Source: Cellulomonas sp. Leaf395 (GTDB taxonomy: Bacteria > Actinomycetota > Actinomycetes > Actinomycetales > Cellulomonadaceae). From it: DNA of 64,000 nucleotides. Below the pieces are notes generated by a model that had not been told where the DNA came from, did not search any database, and was given only the letters and a program-made list of their open reading frames with translations. A program made the translations under genes and the position numbers. The DNA lies in NCBI RefSeq assembly GCF_001424125.1, contig NZ_LMQI01000004.1, forward strand, positions 1-64,000. Reading direction: 5' to 3'. Below are positions 41,933 to 50,563 of the stretch, piece by piece (positions within the stretch are counted from its first letter, which is position 1; every line of letters starts with the position of its first letter).

Positions 41933-43003
41933 ATGCGTTCTCGACCCCTTGCGGCCGTTGCCGCGGCCCTCCTCGCCGTCACCCTGGCCGCCTGCTCCGA
42001 GGCGGCCGCCACCACCCCCGCCGCCGACGACACCCCGGATGCGACTCTGCCCACCGAGGTGCCGGCGGGCACCAAGCTCGTCGTCGGTGACCCGAGCATC
42101 AAGGTCGCCGTCGCACTCGCCGGCGACGACCTCGACAGTGACCTCGGCTTCGAGATCGAGTGGGCCAACGTCTCCGGCGGGCCGGCCACGACGGAGGCCT
42201 TCCGAGCCGGGTCGCTGGACGTCGGGTCGGTCGCGGACATCCCGCCGATCCACGCGACGTGGACCGGGCTGGACGTCCGGATCGTCGCCGCGTCCTACCG
42301 CGAGGACTGGGAGGAGAACCCGATCTACTCGTTCGGCGTCGCACCCGGCGTCGAGGGCGTGGAGTCCCTGGAGGACTTCGAGGGCCACCGCATCGCCTAC
42401 AGCCCGGGGCAGGCGCAGGGCACCATCGTGCTGCGGGCCCTGCAGGAGGCCGGCCTGACCACGGACGACGTCGAGCTCGTCGAGCTGCCGAGCACCGGGG
42501 ACGTGTACCCGACCGCGCTCGCGGCGAAGGAGGTCGACATCGCACCGCTCGGCGGCGTGGCCGTCGCGCGCTACCTCGACAACTACAGCAAGGACGGGGC
42601 CCACACGATCGAGCACGGGCTCCGAGACGACCCGAGCGTGCTCTACGCACCGACGTCGACGATCTCCGACCCGGCGAAGGCGGCCGCCCTGCGCGAGTAC
42701 GTGCAGCTGTGGGCGGCCGCACGGCTGTGGATCTACGACCACCCCGAGGAGTGGAAGGCCGGGTACTACGTCAAGGACCAGGGCCTGAGCGAGGCGGACG
42801 CGGACTACCTGGTCGAGCACGCCGGCATCCCGGACATCCCGGCCGACTGGGCCGAGCCGATCGCGCGGCACCAGGAGACCATCAACCTGCTCGCCGAGGA
42901 GACCGGTAACGAGAAGCTCGACGCGGCGGACCTGTGGGACGAGCGGTTCGCGCCGGTCGTCGCCGAGGCCGTGGAGTCCTACCTAGCGGGGGCGGACGGC
43001 TGA
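41933..43003 (+). CDS. ABC transporter substrate-binding lipoprotein (aliphatic sulfonate/SsuA type)
   Basis: A 356-residue lipoprotein. Signal and lipobox are RSRPLAAVAAALLAVTLAAC (residues 2-21). The periplasmic-binding fold of the SsuA/TauA group shows TTEAFRAGSLDVGSVADIPP, IAYSPGQAQGTIVLRALQEA, and GDVYPTALAAKEVDIAPLGG. The C-terminus with DYLVEHAGIPDIPADWAEPI is helical. The ATG at 41933 follows GAAAGG. It is the first structural gene of a four-gene operon for uptake and oxidation of an organosulfur compound. Confidence 0.88.
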   Translation: MRSRPLAAVAAALLAVTLAACSEAAATTPAADDTPDATLPTEVPAGTKLVVGDPSIKVAVALAGDDLDSDLGFEIEWANVSGGPATTEAFRAGSLDVGSVADIPPIHATWTGLDVRIVAASYREDWEENPIYSFGVAPGVEGVESLEDFEGHRIAYSPGQAQGTIVLRALQEAGLTTDDVELVELPSTGDVYPTALAAKEVDIAPLGGVAVARYLDNYSKDGAHTIEHGLRDDPSVLYAPTSTISDPAKAAALREYVQLWAAARLWIYDHPEEWKAGYYVKDQGLSEADADYLVEHAGIPDIPADWAEPIARHQETINLLAEETGNEKLDAADLWDERFAPVVAEAVESYLAGADG

Positions 43004-43860
43004 TGTCGACGCTCACAGCACCCCGCGCCGTCGTCGCGACGCGGCCGCAGCGGGTGTCGGCACCGCGGGCGCGTCGGCGGACGACGCGCCGACTCGGACC
43101 GGGGCGCGCGATCCCCGGCGGCGCCACGCTCGGCCTGCTCGCCCTCCTGGCGTTCTGGCTGATCGGCAGCGCCACCGGGTTCATCGACCAGCGGACGCTG
43201 TCGGCACCGTGGACGGTCGTCACGACCACGGGCGAGCTGCTCGAGGAGGGGCGCCTGCAGGAGAACCTCGCCGTCTCCGCGCAGCGGGCGTTCCTCGGGC
43301 TCGCCCTCGGCATCGTGCTGGGGACATTGTTGGCCCTGATCTCAGGGCTGAGCCGCGTCGGTGAGGCGCTCATCGACGGTCCCGTGCAGGTCAAGCGGGC
43401 CATCCCGAGCCTCGCGCTGCTGCCGTTGCTCATCCTGTGGCTCGGCATCGGCGAGACCATGAAGGTCGTCACCATCCTGCTGGGCGTGTTCATCCCGGTG
43501 TACATCCACACCCACAACGGGTTGCGGACCATCGATGCCCGGTACGTCGAGCTGGCCGAGACGGTCGGGCTGTCGCGGTGGGCGTTCGTGCGTCGGATCG
43601 TGCTGCCGGGTGCCCTGCCCGGTTTCCTGCTCGGCCTGCGGTTCGCCGTCACCGGTGCGTGGCTGTCGCTCGTCGTGGTCGAGCAGATCAACGGCACCGC
43701 CGGGATCGGCTACATGATGGAGCTCGCGCGCACCTACGGGCAGACGGAGATCATCGTCGTCGGCCTGGTGCTCTACGGCGTCCTCGGCTTCGGCTCCGAC
43801 GCCCTGGTCCGACTCGTGCAGAGGAGGGCCCTGACGTGGCGACGCACCCTGGCCGACTGA
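43003..43860 (+). CDS. ABC transporter permease (SsuC type)
   Basis: A 285-residue permease. About 45 basic and polar N-terminal residues precede six helices (GGATLGLLALLAFWLIGSAT, SAQRAFLGLALGIVLGTLLA, LALLPLLILWLGIGETMKVV). The EAA loop is ELAETVGLSRWAFVRRIVLP. The ATG overlaps the substrate-binding gene's stop (TGATG). It forms the homodimeric channel with the overlapping downstream ATPase. Confidence 0.9.
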   Translation: MSTLTAPRAVVATRPQRVSAPRARRRTTRRLGPGRAIPGGATLGLLALLAFWLIGSATGFIDQRTLSAPWTVVTTTGELLEEGRLQENLAVSAQRAFLGLALGIVLGTLLALISGLSRVGEALIDGPVQVKRAIPSLALLPLLILWLGIGETMKVVTILLGVFIPVYIHTHNGLRTIDARYVELAETVGLSRWAFVRRIVLPGALPGFLLGLRFAVTGAWLSLVVVEQINGTAGIGYMMELARTYGQTEIIVVGLVLYGVLGFGSDALVRLVQRRALTWRRTLAD

Positions 43861-44687
43861 GCCCGCCCGACATCGACCCGGACACCCGCGTCCCGGAGCG
43901 CTCGGCCGTCCCGCCGCCCGTGCACGGCGTCCTCGCCGACGAGCGGACCACGACCACCGACGGCACCGTCGTCGTGCGCGACCTGGTGCGCGCCTACGGA
44001 CTGGGCGAGGGCGACGGTCGCGTGCTGCGCGGTCTCGACCTGTCCATCGCCGCCGGCGAGTTCGTCGCGATCCTCGGGCGCAGCGGTTCCGGCAAGAGCA
44101 CGCTGCTGCGCGCGCTCGCCGGGCTGGACCACGACGTGCACGGCACCGGCACCATCGCCGTGCCGGACCGCGTCTCCGTGGTGTTCCAGGACTCGCGGCT
44201 GCTGCCGTGGGCCCGGGTGCTCGACAACGTGACCCTGGGCCTGAAGGGCTCCCGCGTGCGGGAGCTCGGCGTGGAACGGCTGGCCGAGGTAGGTCTGGCG
44301 GGCCGCGAGCGCGCCTGGCCCACCGAGCTGTCGGGCGGGGAGCAGCAGCGGGTGTCGCTCGCCCGGTCGCTGGTCCGGGAGCCGCAGCTGTTGCTGGCCG
44401 ACGAGCCGTTCGGCGCGCTCGACGCGCTTACCCGGATCCGGATGCACGGCCTCCTGCGGGACCTGTACGCCCGGCACGAGCCTGCGGTCCTGCTGGTCAC
44501 GCACGACGTCGACGAGGCGATCGTCCTCGCCGACCGCGTGATCGTGCTGGACCAAGGCCAGATCGCCCTCCAGGTGGAGGTCGGCATCGACGGCCCTCGC
44601 GACACCGCTGACCCCCGCTTCGCCGACCTCCGCGCCCAGCTGCTCGCGGCGCTCGGCGTCCCCCTGACTGAAAGGACCCCACTGTGA
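43836..44687 (+). CDS. ABC transporter ATP-binding protein (SsuB type)
   Basis: A 283-residue ATPase. Walker A is LGRSGSGKSTLL, the Q-loop is VVFQDSRLLPWARVLDN, the signature is LSGGEQQRVSLARSLVREP, Walker B is LLLADEPFGALDALTR, and the H-loop is LLVTHDVDEAIVLADRVI. The GTG at 43836 follows GAGGAGG and overlaps the permease gene by 25 bases. A 45-residue Pro-rich N-terminal extension precedes the domain. The PWARVLDNVTLGL block is typical of the nitrate/sulfonate/taurine class. Confidence 0.9.
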   Translation: MATHPGRLSPPDIDPDTRVPERSAVPPPVHGVLADERTTTTDGTVVVRDLVRAYGLGEGDGRVLRGLDLSIAAGEFVAILGRSGSGKSTLLRALAGLDHDVHGTGTIAVPDRVSVVFQDSRLLPWARVLDNVTLGLKGSRVRELGVERLAEVGLAGRERAWPTELSGGEQQRVSLARSLVREPQLLLADEPFGALDALTRIRMHGLLRDLYARHEPAVLLVTHDVDEAIVLADRVIVLDQGQIALQVEVGIDGPRDTADPRFADLRAQLLAALGVPLTERTPL

Positions 44688-46045
44688 ACGACCACCGTCC
44701 CGGCCCCCTCCACCTCAACGCGTTCCTCATGAGCACGGGCCACCACGAGGCGTCGTGGCGGCTGCCGGAGAGCGACCCGTCGTACCTCTCCACCAACATC
44801 GCGTACCTGCAGCGGCTCGCGCAGACCGCCGAGCGGGGCAAGCTCGACTCGATCTTCTTCGCCGACGGGCCCGCGCAGAGCCGGGACGTCGGCCGCCGCC
44901 CGGCCGGCACGCTCGAGCCGACGGTCGTGCTCGCCGCGATCGCGGCGGTCACACAGCGGATCGGGCTCATCGCGACCGCGTCCACCACCTACAACGACCC
45001 GTACAACCTGGCCCGGCGGTTCGCGTCGCTGGACCACATCAGCGGCGGCCGGGTCGGTTGGAACGTCGTGACCACCGCGTTCGTCGAGGCGGCCCGCAAC
45101 TTCGGGCTCGACGAGCAGCCGTCGCACCACGACCGCTACGAGCGCGCGGCGGAGTTCCTGGAGGTGTCGCTCAAGCTGTGGGACTCGTGGGAGGACGACG
45201 CGGAGATCGGCGACAAGGAGGCGGGCGTCTGGGGCGACTCGTCGCGTGTCCACCCGATCGGCCACGTGGGTCAGCACTTCTCGGTGGCCGGTGCCCTGAC
45301 CACTCCGCGCTCGCCGCAGGCACACCCGCTGCTGGTGCAGGCGGGGTCGTCGGAGGACGGCAAGGACCTGGCCGCCCGGTACGCGGAGGCCGTGTTCACC
45401 GCGCAGCAGACCCTCGAGGACGCGCAGGCGTTCTACACCGACCTCAAGCGGCGGGCCGTCGAGTGGGGCCGCGACCCCGGAGGCGTCCTCGTGCTGCCGG
45501 GCATCGTGCCCGTGATCGGCGCCACGGAGGCCGAGGCGCGGGAGAAGGAGGACGAGCTGGACCGCCTCATCAAGCCCGAGTACGCCAGGGTGCAGCTGGC
45601 CAAGACCCTCCGCGTGGACCCGGACGACCTACCGCTCGACCGCGAGCTGCCCGCCGACCTGCCGTCGGAGGACGAGATCGAGGGCGCCAAGAGCCGGTAC
45701 ACGCTCATCGTCAACCTGGCCCGGCGCGAGCGGCTCACCGTGCGCCAGCTCATCGGCCGGCTCGGCGGAGGACGGGGTCACCGGACGTTCTCCGGCACAC
45801 CCGTGCAGGTCGCCGACGCCATCCAGGACTGGTACGACCAGGGTGCCGCCGACGGGTTCAACATCATGCCCGCGGTCCTGCCGTCGGGCCTGGAGGACTT
45901 CGTCGACGACGTGGTGCCGATCCTGGTGGAGCGCGGCCTGTTCCGGTCGGAGTACGAGGGGACGACCCTGCGCGAGCACTACGGCCTGGCCCGTCCGGCG
46001 AACCCGCACACGCTGGCCCGGACGCAGGTGGCCGCCTCCGCGTGA
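44684..46045 (+). CDS. NtaA/SnaA/DszA family FMN-dependent monooxygenase
   Basis: A 453-residue luciferase-like oxygenase. N-terminal HLNAFLMSTGHHEASWRLPE is a family hallmark. FMN-site blocks include ASTTYNDPYNLARRFASLDH and GGRVGWNVVTTAFVEAARNF, then HPLLVQAGSSEDGKDLAARY. The group uses FMNH2 from a separate reductase to desulfurise or dealkylate sulfones, nitrilotriacetate and similar compounds. The GTG start overlaps the ATPase stop (GTGA). With the transporter it should import and cleave an organosulfur compound. No flavin reductase gene is adjacent. Confidence 0.9.
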   Translation: MNDHRPGPLHLNAFLMSTGHHEASWRLPESDPSYLSTNIAYLQRLAQTAERGKLDSIFFADGPAQSRDVGRRPAGTLEPTVVLAAIAAVTQRIGLIATASTTYNDPYNLARRFASLDHISGGRVGWNVVTTAFVEAARNFGLDEQPSHHDRYERAAEFLEVSLKLWDSWEDDAEIGDKEAGVWGDSSRVHPIGHVGQHFSVAGALTTPRSPQAHPLLVQAGSSEDGKDLAARYAEAVFTAQQTLEDAQAFYTDLKRRAVEWGRDPGGVLVLPGIVPVIGATEAEAREKEDELDRLIKPEYARVQLAKTLRVDPDDLPLDRELPADLPSEDEIEGAKSRYTLIVNLARRERLTVRQLIGRLGGGRGHRTFSGTPVQVADAIQDWYDQGAADGFNIMPAVLPSGLEDFVDDVVPILVERGLFRSEYEGTTLREHYGLARPANPHTLARTQVAASA

Positions 46046-46078
46046 CCCACCGGCGGTCGGGTCCGACCGTGGGAAGTA

Positions 46079-46114
46079 CGCTCGCCGGTGCCGGGACAGC
46101 GGCACCGGCGAGCG
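46079..46114 (+). terminator. Very strong hairpin after the sulfonate operon
   Basis: Arms CGCTCGCCGGTGCCG and CGGCACCGGCGAGCG pair perfectly over 15 bases around a six-base loop. No T-tract follows. It ends the monooxygenase operon and reaches within 13 bases of the pdxH start, so it may also insulate or regulate pdxH translation. Confidence 0.78.
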
Positions 46115-46126
46115 AGAGGTGGCGGC

Positions 46127-46795
46127 GTGCGCAGCGAGTACTCGGGCGAGGGTCTGAGCGAGGGCGCGCTGGCGCCGACGCCGCTCCAGCAGGTCAGGCG
46201 GTGGGTCGCCGACGCGCAGGCGCGGCAGGCCGAGCTCGGTGACGTCGTCGAGCCCACCGCGCTGTCCGTCGCCACGGTCGACGCGGACGGGCGCGCGAAC
46301 GTCCGCACCGTGCTCATGCGCTTCCTCGACGAGCGCGGGCCGGGGTTCGTCACCGACCTCGGCTCGACCAAGAGCCACGAGATCGCCGCCACCGGGACGG
46401 TCGCCGCGTCGCTGACCTGGCCCGCGATGTACCGGGCGGTCCGGTTCCGCGGCCGTGCCGTCCCCGTGGGTCGCGACGAGATCGCCGCCTACTTCGCCAC
46501 CCGACCGTGGGGCTCACGGATCAGCGCGTGGGCGTCGGACCAGTCGCAACCGATCGCCGACCGGGCCGCGCTGGTTGCGGCGTACGAGCGGTACGCGGCC
46601 CTCTACCCGGACACCGGATCACCCGACGACGTCCCCGTCCCGGACGGCTGGGGCGGCTGGCGGGTCGAGTGCGACGAGGTCGAGCTGTGGGCGGGCCGGC
46701 GTGACCGCCTGCACGACCGGCTGGTGTTCACGCGCACAGCCACAGGGGACCTGGACACCGCCGAGGCGTGGACGGTCCACCGCCGCCAACCGTGA
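46127..46795 (+). CDS. pdxH: Pyridoxamine 5-phosphate oxidase
   Basis: A 222-residue FMN enzyme that oxidises pyridoxine or pyridoxamine phosphate to pyridoxal phosphate. Blocks are PTALSVATVDADGRANVRTV, LMRFLDERGPGFVTDLGSTK, SRISAWASDQSQPI, GWGGWRVECDEVELWAGRRD and RLHDRLVF. The C-terminus (AEAWTVHRRQP) shows the usual RLxP-like end in a modified form. The GTG at 46127 follows GAGAGG. It stands alone behind a strong hairpin. Confidence 0.92.
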   Translation: MRSEYSGEGLSEGALAPTPLQQVRRWVADAQARQAELGDVVEPTALSVATVDADGRANVRTVLMRFLDERGPGFVTDLGSTKSHEIAATGTVAASLTWPAMYRAVRFRGRAVPVGRDEIAAYFATRPWGSRISAWASDQSQPIADRAALVAAYERYAALYPDTGSPDDVPVPDGWGGWRVECDEVELWAGRRDRLHDRLVFTRTATGDLDTAEAWTVHRRQP

Positions 46796-46811
46796 CGTGC
46801 CGCGCTGCTCG

Positions 46812-47750
46812 TCAGAGGCGCCGCACCATCTCGACCTCCGGGCCGTTGGGGCCGGCGAAGATGAACCCCGAGGGCACGAAACCTGCTCGTCGGTAGGCAC
46901 CCTGCGCGCGGCCGTTGTCCTGGTGCACCCCCAGGGTCAGCTCGTCGAAGCCCAGGTCACGGCCCCAGTGCGCGGCCGCGTCGAGCAGCCGGTCGACGAG
47001 GCCCGAGCCCCGCTGCTCCCCGCGGACGTAAGCCCCGACCACGGTCGCCCGGTCCCGCTCGAGCGGCCTGTCGTGGTAGTCGAGCGACCCGCCCCGCTGG
47101 GCGATCACCGTGACCGAGCCCACCCAGGCGGACCCGTCGATCGCGACGAACTGGGCGATGTCGTCCCCGTCGGACGCGCGGGCCGTGCGGTCCCGGTAGA
47201 ACTCGTCGGACTGGCGGGCGGCGTTCTCGTACGTGTCCAGGAAGGCGATGGCGGCTGCCTCGTCCCGGAGCGCGTCGAGCCGCAGCGCGCGGGCGGGCTC
47301 CCACTCGTCGGCCCGGACGCGGCGGACCGCGATCCCCAGGTCGACTTCCTGCGACGACGCGACGCCGGGCCGGTAGTCGCCGTAGCGGGCCCAGGTGAGC
47401 CGGATCCGGACCAGCAGCACGGCCGGGTCTGCCAGCGACGTCGCGAACCGGGGGAACGCGTCGCGGTAGGCCTGCGCGCACAGGTCACGATCCGGGCCCT
47501 CGGGCAGGTCCGCGATCCCCTCGCACTGCAGGGTCGTCCCGTCCGCACCCCCGATGACGACGGCCACCCGCCGGTCGCGACGGAGGTTGGCGACCTTCCG
47601 CGACGACGCCCGCGTGTCGAGCACCAGCTCACCGGCGTCCGTCGCGGTGATCGCCAGGTACGCGGCCTGCGGCCGACCGTCGGGTCCGACCGAGCTGACG
47701 ACACCGTCACCGTGCGACCGGACGTACGCGACGAGCTCTCCACGGTCCAT
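46812..47750 (-). CDS. Fusion of PPOX-class (F420/flavin) split barrel and GNAT acetyltransferase
   Basis: A 312-residue two-domain protein. Residues 1-125 form a PPOX-type split barrel (DGVVSSVGPDGRPQAAYLAI, ASSRKVANLRRDRRVAVVIG), the fold of F420- or flavin-dependent oxidoreductases. Residues about 140-312 form a GNAT domain (VVGAYVRGEQRGSGLVDRLL, FDELTLGVHQDNGRAQGAYR). TACGAT lies seven bases before the ATG at 47750. The fusion implies linked redox and acetylation of one substrate, or a ligand-controlled acetyltransferase. The stop is convergent with pdxH. Confidence 0.87.
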   Translation of the reverse strand: MDRGELVAYVRSHGDGVVSSVGPDGRPQAAYLAITATDAGELVLDTRASSRKVANLRRDRRVAVVIGGADGTTLQCEGIADLPEGPDRDLCAQAYRDAFPRFATSLADPAVLLVRIRLTWARYGDYRPGVASSQEVDLGIAVRRVRADEWEPARALRLDALRDEAAAIAFLDTYENAARQSDEFYRDRTARASDGDDIAQFVAIDGSAWVGSVTVIAQRGGSLDYHDRPLERDRATVVGAYVRGEQRGSGLVDRLLDAAAHWGRDLGFDELTLGVHQDNGRAQGAYRRAGFVPSGFIFAGPNGPEVEMVRRL

Positions 47751-47918
47751 CCGCCGCATCGTAGGGGCGGTGCCCGTGGCCGACCACGTCTATCCCGTCC
47801 TCGCAGCCGTGCCGTGGGGATGTCGAACTCGTCGTCGGCGATGTCGATTCCCTGGTTCCGCCGTTCGACTCATCGGTGAGAGGGTCCGAAGGGGACCCCG
47901 ACACGGACGGAGAAGACC

Positions 47919-48338
47919 GTGAAGTACATGCTGATCATGCGCGCGACGGACGAGGCGTACGCGGCGTTCCAGGACGTCGACTTCGAGGAGATCATGGAGG
48001 CGATGGGCAGGTTCAACAACGAGATGATCTCGGCCGGGGTCCTCGTCGCGGCGGAGGGTCTGGATGACGCCGCAGACGGTGTCGTCGTCGACTTCTCCTC
48101 CCAGCCGCCCGTCGTCAGCGACGGCCCGTACGGCGAGACCAAGGAGCTGTTCGGCGGCTACTGGATCCTCGACGTCGCCTCCAAGGAGGAGGCCGTCGAG
48201 TGGGCCAAACGGGCACCGATGACGGGCCCCGGCCAAAAGACGGAGATCCGCCGGGTCACGAGCATCGACGACTTCCCGCAGGACAACGAGTGGATCCAGA
48301 AAGAACGCGCATGGAGGGAGCGGGCGGGCCAGCTCTGA
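47919..48338 (+). CDS. YCII/DGPF-domain protein
   Basis: A 139-residue YciI-like protein: KYMLIMRATDEAYAAFQDVD, MGRFNNEMISAGVLVAAEGL, VSDGPYGETKELFGGYWILD (the DGPF-type signature, here DGPY) and MTGPGQKTEIRRVTSIDDFP. Genes of this family are regularly paired with ECF42 sigma factors, as here. The GTG start follows CGGAGAAG. Function is unknown; it may be a sensor or enzyme in the sigma factor's regulon. It overlaps the sigma gene by 28 bases. Confidence 0.9.
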   Translation: MKYMLIMRATDEAYAAFQDVDFEEIMEAMGRFNNEMISAGVLVAAEGLDDAADGVVVDFSSQPPVVSDGPYGETKELFGGYWILDVASKEEAVEWAKRAPMTGPGQKTEIRRVTSIDDFPQDNEWIQKERAWRERAGQL

Positions 48339-49582
48339 CCCGCTCAGGGAGCAGCCGCGACGCCGTCGAGGCGGTGTGGCGGATCGAGTCCGCGCGCATC
48401 GTCTCGACCCTCGCCCGCTACACGGGGGACTTCGCGCTGGCGGAGGACCTCGCCCAAGAGGCGTTCGCTGCGGCACTCGTCGCGTGGCCGCGCGACGGCG
48501 TGCCCAGCAGCCCGGCGGCGTGGCTGCTCACGGTGGGGCGTCGTCGCGCGGTCGACACCTACCGCCGTCGCGTCTCCCTGGGCGAGCGGCACGCGACGCT
48601 CGCCCGTGACCTGAGCGAGGGTGCGGGAGACGACCTGTGGGACCCCGACCGGATCGACGACGACGTGCTGGCGCTCATGTTCGTCGCGTGCCACCCGGTG
48701 CTGTCGCGGGAGGCGCAGGTCACGATGACCCTGCGGGTGGTCGGCGGTCTGACCAGCGACGAGATCGCCCGGGCGCTCCTGGTGTCGACCGCCACGGTCC
48801 AGGCCCGGATCACCCGCGCCAAGAAGACGCTCGGTGCGGCGCAGGTCCCGTTCGACGTGCCGCCGCCCGACGAGCGCCGCGAGCGCCTGGCGTCGGTGCT
48901 GAACGTCCTCTACCTCGTGTTCACGGAGGGCTCGTCGGCGAGCTCGGGCAGCGACTGGATCCGGCAGGACCTCGCGCACGAGGCGGTCCGTCAGGCTCGG
49001 GTCCTCGCGCAGCTGGTCCCCGACGAGCCCGAGGTCCACGGTCTGCTCGCGCTGCTGGAGCTGACCGCCGCCCGGTTCCCCGCCCGGGTGCGCGACGACG
49101 GTGCACCGGTCCTGCTCGAGGAGCAGGACCGTCGACGGTGGGACCGCGAGGCGATCCGACGCGGACGCGCGGCCCTCGCGACCGCCGGCCGCGTCGGCCG
49201 GGGGCTGGGTGCGTACGGCGTCCAGGCGGCGATCGCCGAGTGCCACGCGGTCGCTCGGTCCGTGGAGGAGACGGACTGGGACCGGATCGTCGTGCTCTAC
49301 GAGGTGCTCGGGCGCCTGGCGCCGTCACCGGTGGTCGAGCTCAACCGCGCGGTCGCGATCTCGATGGCGCAGGGTCCCGCGGCCGCGCTGCCGGTGGTCG
49401 ACGAGATCGTCGCGGCAGGCGGTCTCAGCGGCTCCCACCTGCTGCCGAGCGTCCGCGGCGCGCTGTTCCGGCGCCTGGGTCGTCGAGACGATGCCCGACG
49501 CGAGCTCGAGCGCGCCGTCGACCTGTGCGGCAACGAGCGTGAGCGCGAGGTGCTGGAGCGCAAGCTCGCGGCGCTCGGCTGA
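48311..49582 (+). CDS. ECF42-type RNA polymerase sigma factor with TPR-like C-terminal domain
   Basis: A 423-residue sigma factor. Region 2 is EAVWRIESARIVSTLARYTG followed by ALAEDLAQEAFAAALVAWP. Region 4 is TLRVVGGLTSDEIARALLVS then TATVQARITRAKKTLG. The remaining 230 residues are the helical, TPR-like DUF6596-type domain of the group (SVLNVLYLVFTEGSSASSGS, SPVVELNRAVAISMAQGPAA). This domain replaces a separate anti-sigma factor. The ATG at 48311 is the best supported start; a CTG at 48335 touching the DGPF gene stop is also conceivable. Confidence 0.9.
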   Translation: MEGAGGPALTRSGSSRDAVEAVWRIESARIVSTLARYTGDFALAEDLAQEAFAAALVAWPRDGVPSSPAAWLLTVGRRRAVDTYRRRVSLGERHATLARDLSEGAGDDLWDPDRIDDDVLALMFVACHPVLSREAQVTMTLRVVGGLTSDEIARALLVSTATVQARITRAKKTLGAAQVPFDVPPPDERRERLASVLNVLYLVFTEGSSASSGSDWIRQDLAHEAVRQARVLAQLVPDEPEVHGLLALLELTAARFPARVRDDGAPVLLEEQDRRRWDREAIRRGRAALATAGRVGRGLGAYGVQAAIAECHAVARSVEETDWDRIVVLYEVLGRLAPSPVVELNRAVAISMAQGPAAALPVVDEIVAAGGLSGSHLLPSVRGALFRRLGRRDDARRELERAVDLCGNEREREVLERKLAALG

Positions 49583-49639
49583 CTGGGGGGTCACGACAGA
49601 CCCTCCCTCCGTCCCGCGCCCGTCCTTACCGTGGACGGC

Positions 49640-50521
49640 ATGGCGATCACCCTCACCCTCAACAACGGCACCGAGATGCCCGCCCTCGGCCTCGGTGTCT
49701 TCCAGACCCCACCGGACGAGACGGCCGACGCCGTCGCCACCGCGCTGGCCGCCGGGTACCGGCACGTCGACACCGCCGCGGCCTACCTCAACGAGCGGGG
49801 GGTCGGCGAGGGACTGCGCCGGTCCGGCGTCGACAGGTCGGAGGTCTTCCTCGAGACGAAGGTCTGGATCTCCGACTACGGCTACGACGCGACCCTGCAC
49901 GCCTTCGACAAGAGCATCGGAAAGCTCGGCGTGGACCAGCTGGACCTGCTGATCCTGCACCAGCCCCTGCCCAGCCGGTTCGACCTGACCCTGGAGGCGT
50001 ACCGCGCGCTGGAGACGCTCCTCGCCGACGGGCGCGTCCGCGCGATCGGCGTCAGCAACTTCATGCCCGAGCACCTCGAGCAGCTGCTCGGCACCGCGTC
50101 CGTGGTGCCGGCGCTGAACCAGGTGGAGGTGCACCCGTACTTCTCGCAGCCGGACGTGCTCACCGCGAACGCCGAGCACGGGATCCTCACCCAGGCGTGG
50201 TCGCCGATCGGCGGGATCACGTTCTACCGGGAGGGGTACGCCAGCAGCACGCTGGAGGACCCGACGATCACGGGCATCGCCGCCGAGCACGGCAGGTCGC
50301 CCGCCCAGGTGATGCTCCGCTGGCACCTGCAGCAGGGGCGCTCGGCCATCCCGAAGTCCACACACCCGACGCGGATCGCCGAGAACCTCGACGTGTTCGA
50401 CTTCGCGCTCAGCGAGCCCGAGCTCGCCGCGATCACCGCCCTCGACCGGGGGGTGCGCGGGGGACCCGACCCGGCCGCCATCACGCTCGAGACGTTCGGG
50501 CGGGAGATCCCCGAGGCCTGA
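49640..50521 (+). CDS. Aldo/keto reductase (2,5-diketo-D-gluconate reductase-like)
   Basis: A 293-residue NADPH reductase. Signature 1 is GYRHVDTAAAYLNERGVGEG with Asp and Tyr; the Lys is in VFLETKVWISDYGY; the His is in DLLILHQPLPSRF. Then VRAIGVSNFMPEHLEQLL, the cofactor loop AWSPIGGI and AIPKSTHPTRIAENLDVFDF. TACCGT is seven bases before the ATG at 49640. Substrate sugars or carbonyls are not predictable. Confidence 0.92.
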   Translation: MAITLTLNNGTEMPALGLGVFQTPPDETADAVATALAAGYRHVDTAAAYLNERGVGEGLRRSGVDRSEVFLETKVWISDYGYDATLHAFDKSIGKLGVDQLDLLILHQPLPSRFDLTLEAYRALETLLADGRVRAIGVSNFMPEHLEQLLGTASVVPALNQVEVHPYFSQPDVLTANAEHGILTQAWSPIGGITFYREGYASSTLEDPTITGIAAEHGRSPAQVMLRWHLQQGRSAIPKSTHPTRIAENLDVFDFALSEPELAAITALDRGVRGGPDPAAITLETFGREIPEA

Positions 50522-50563
50522 TTTCCGTGGACCGCGTCGTCGGTCGGCTGCGATCGTCGACCG

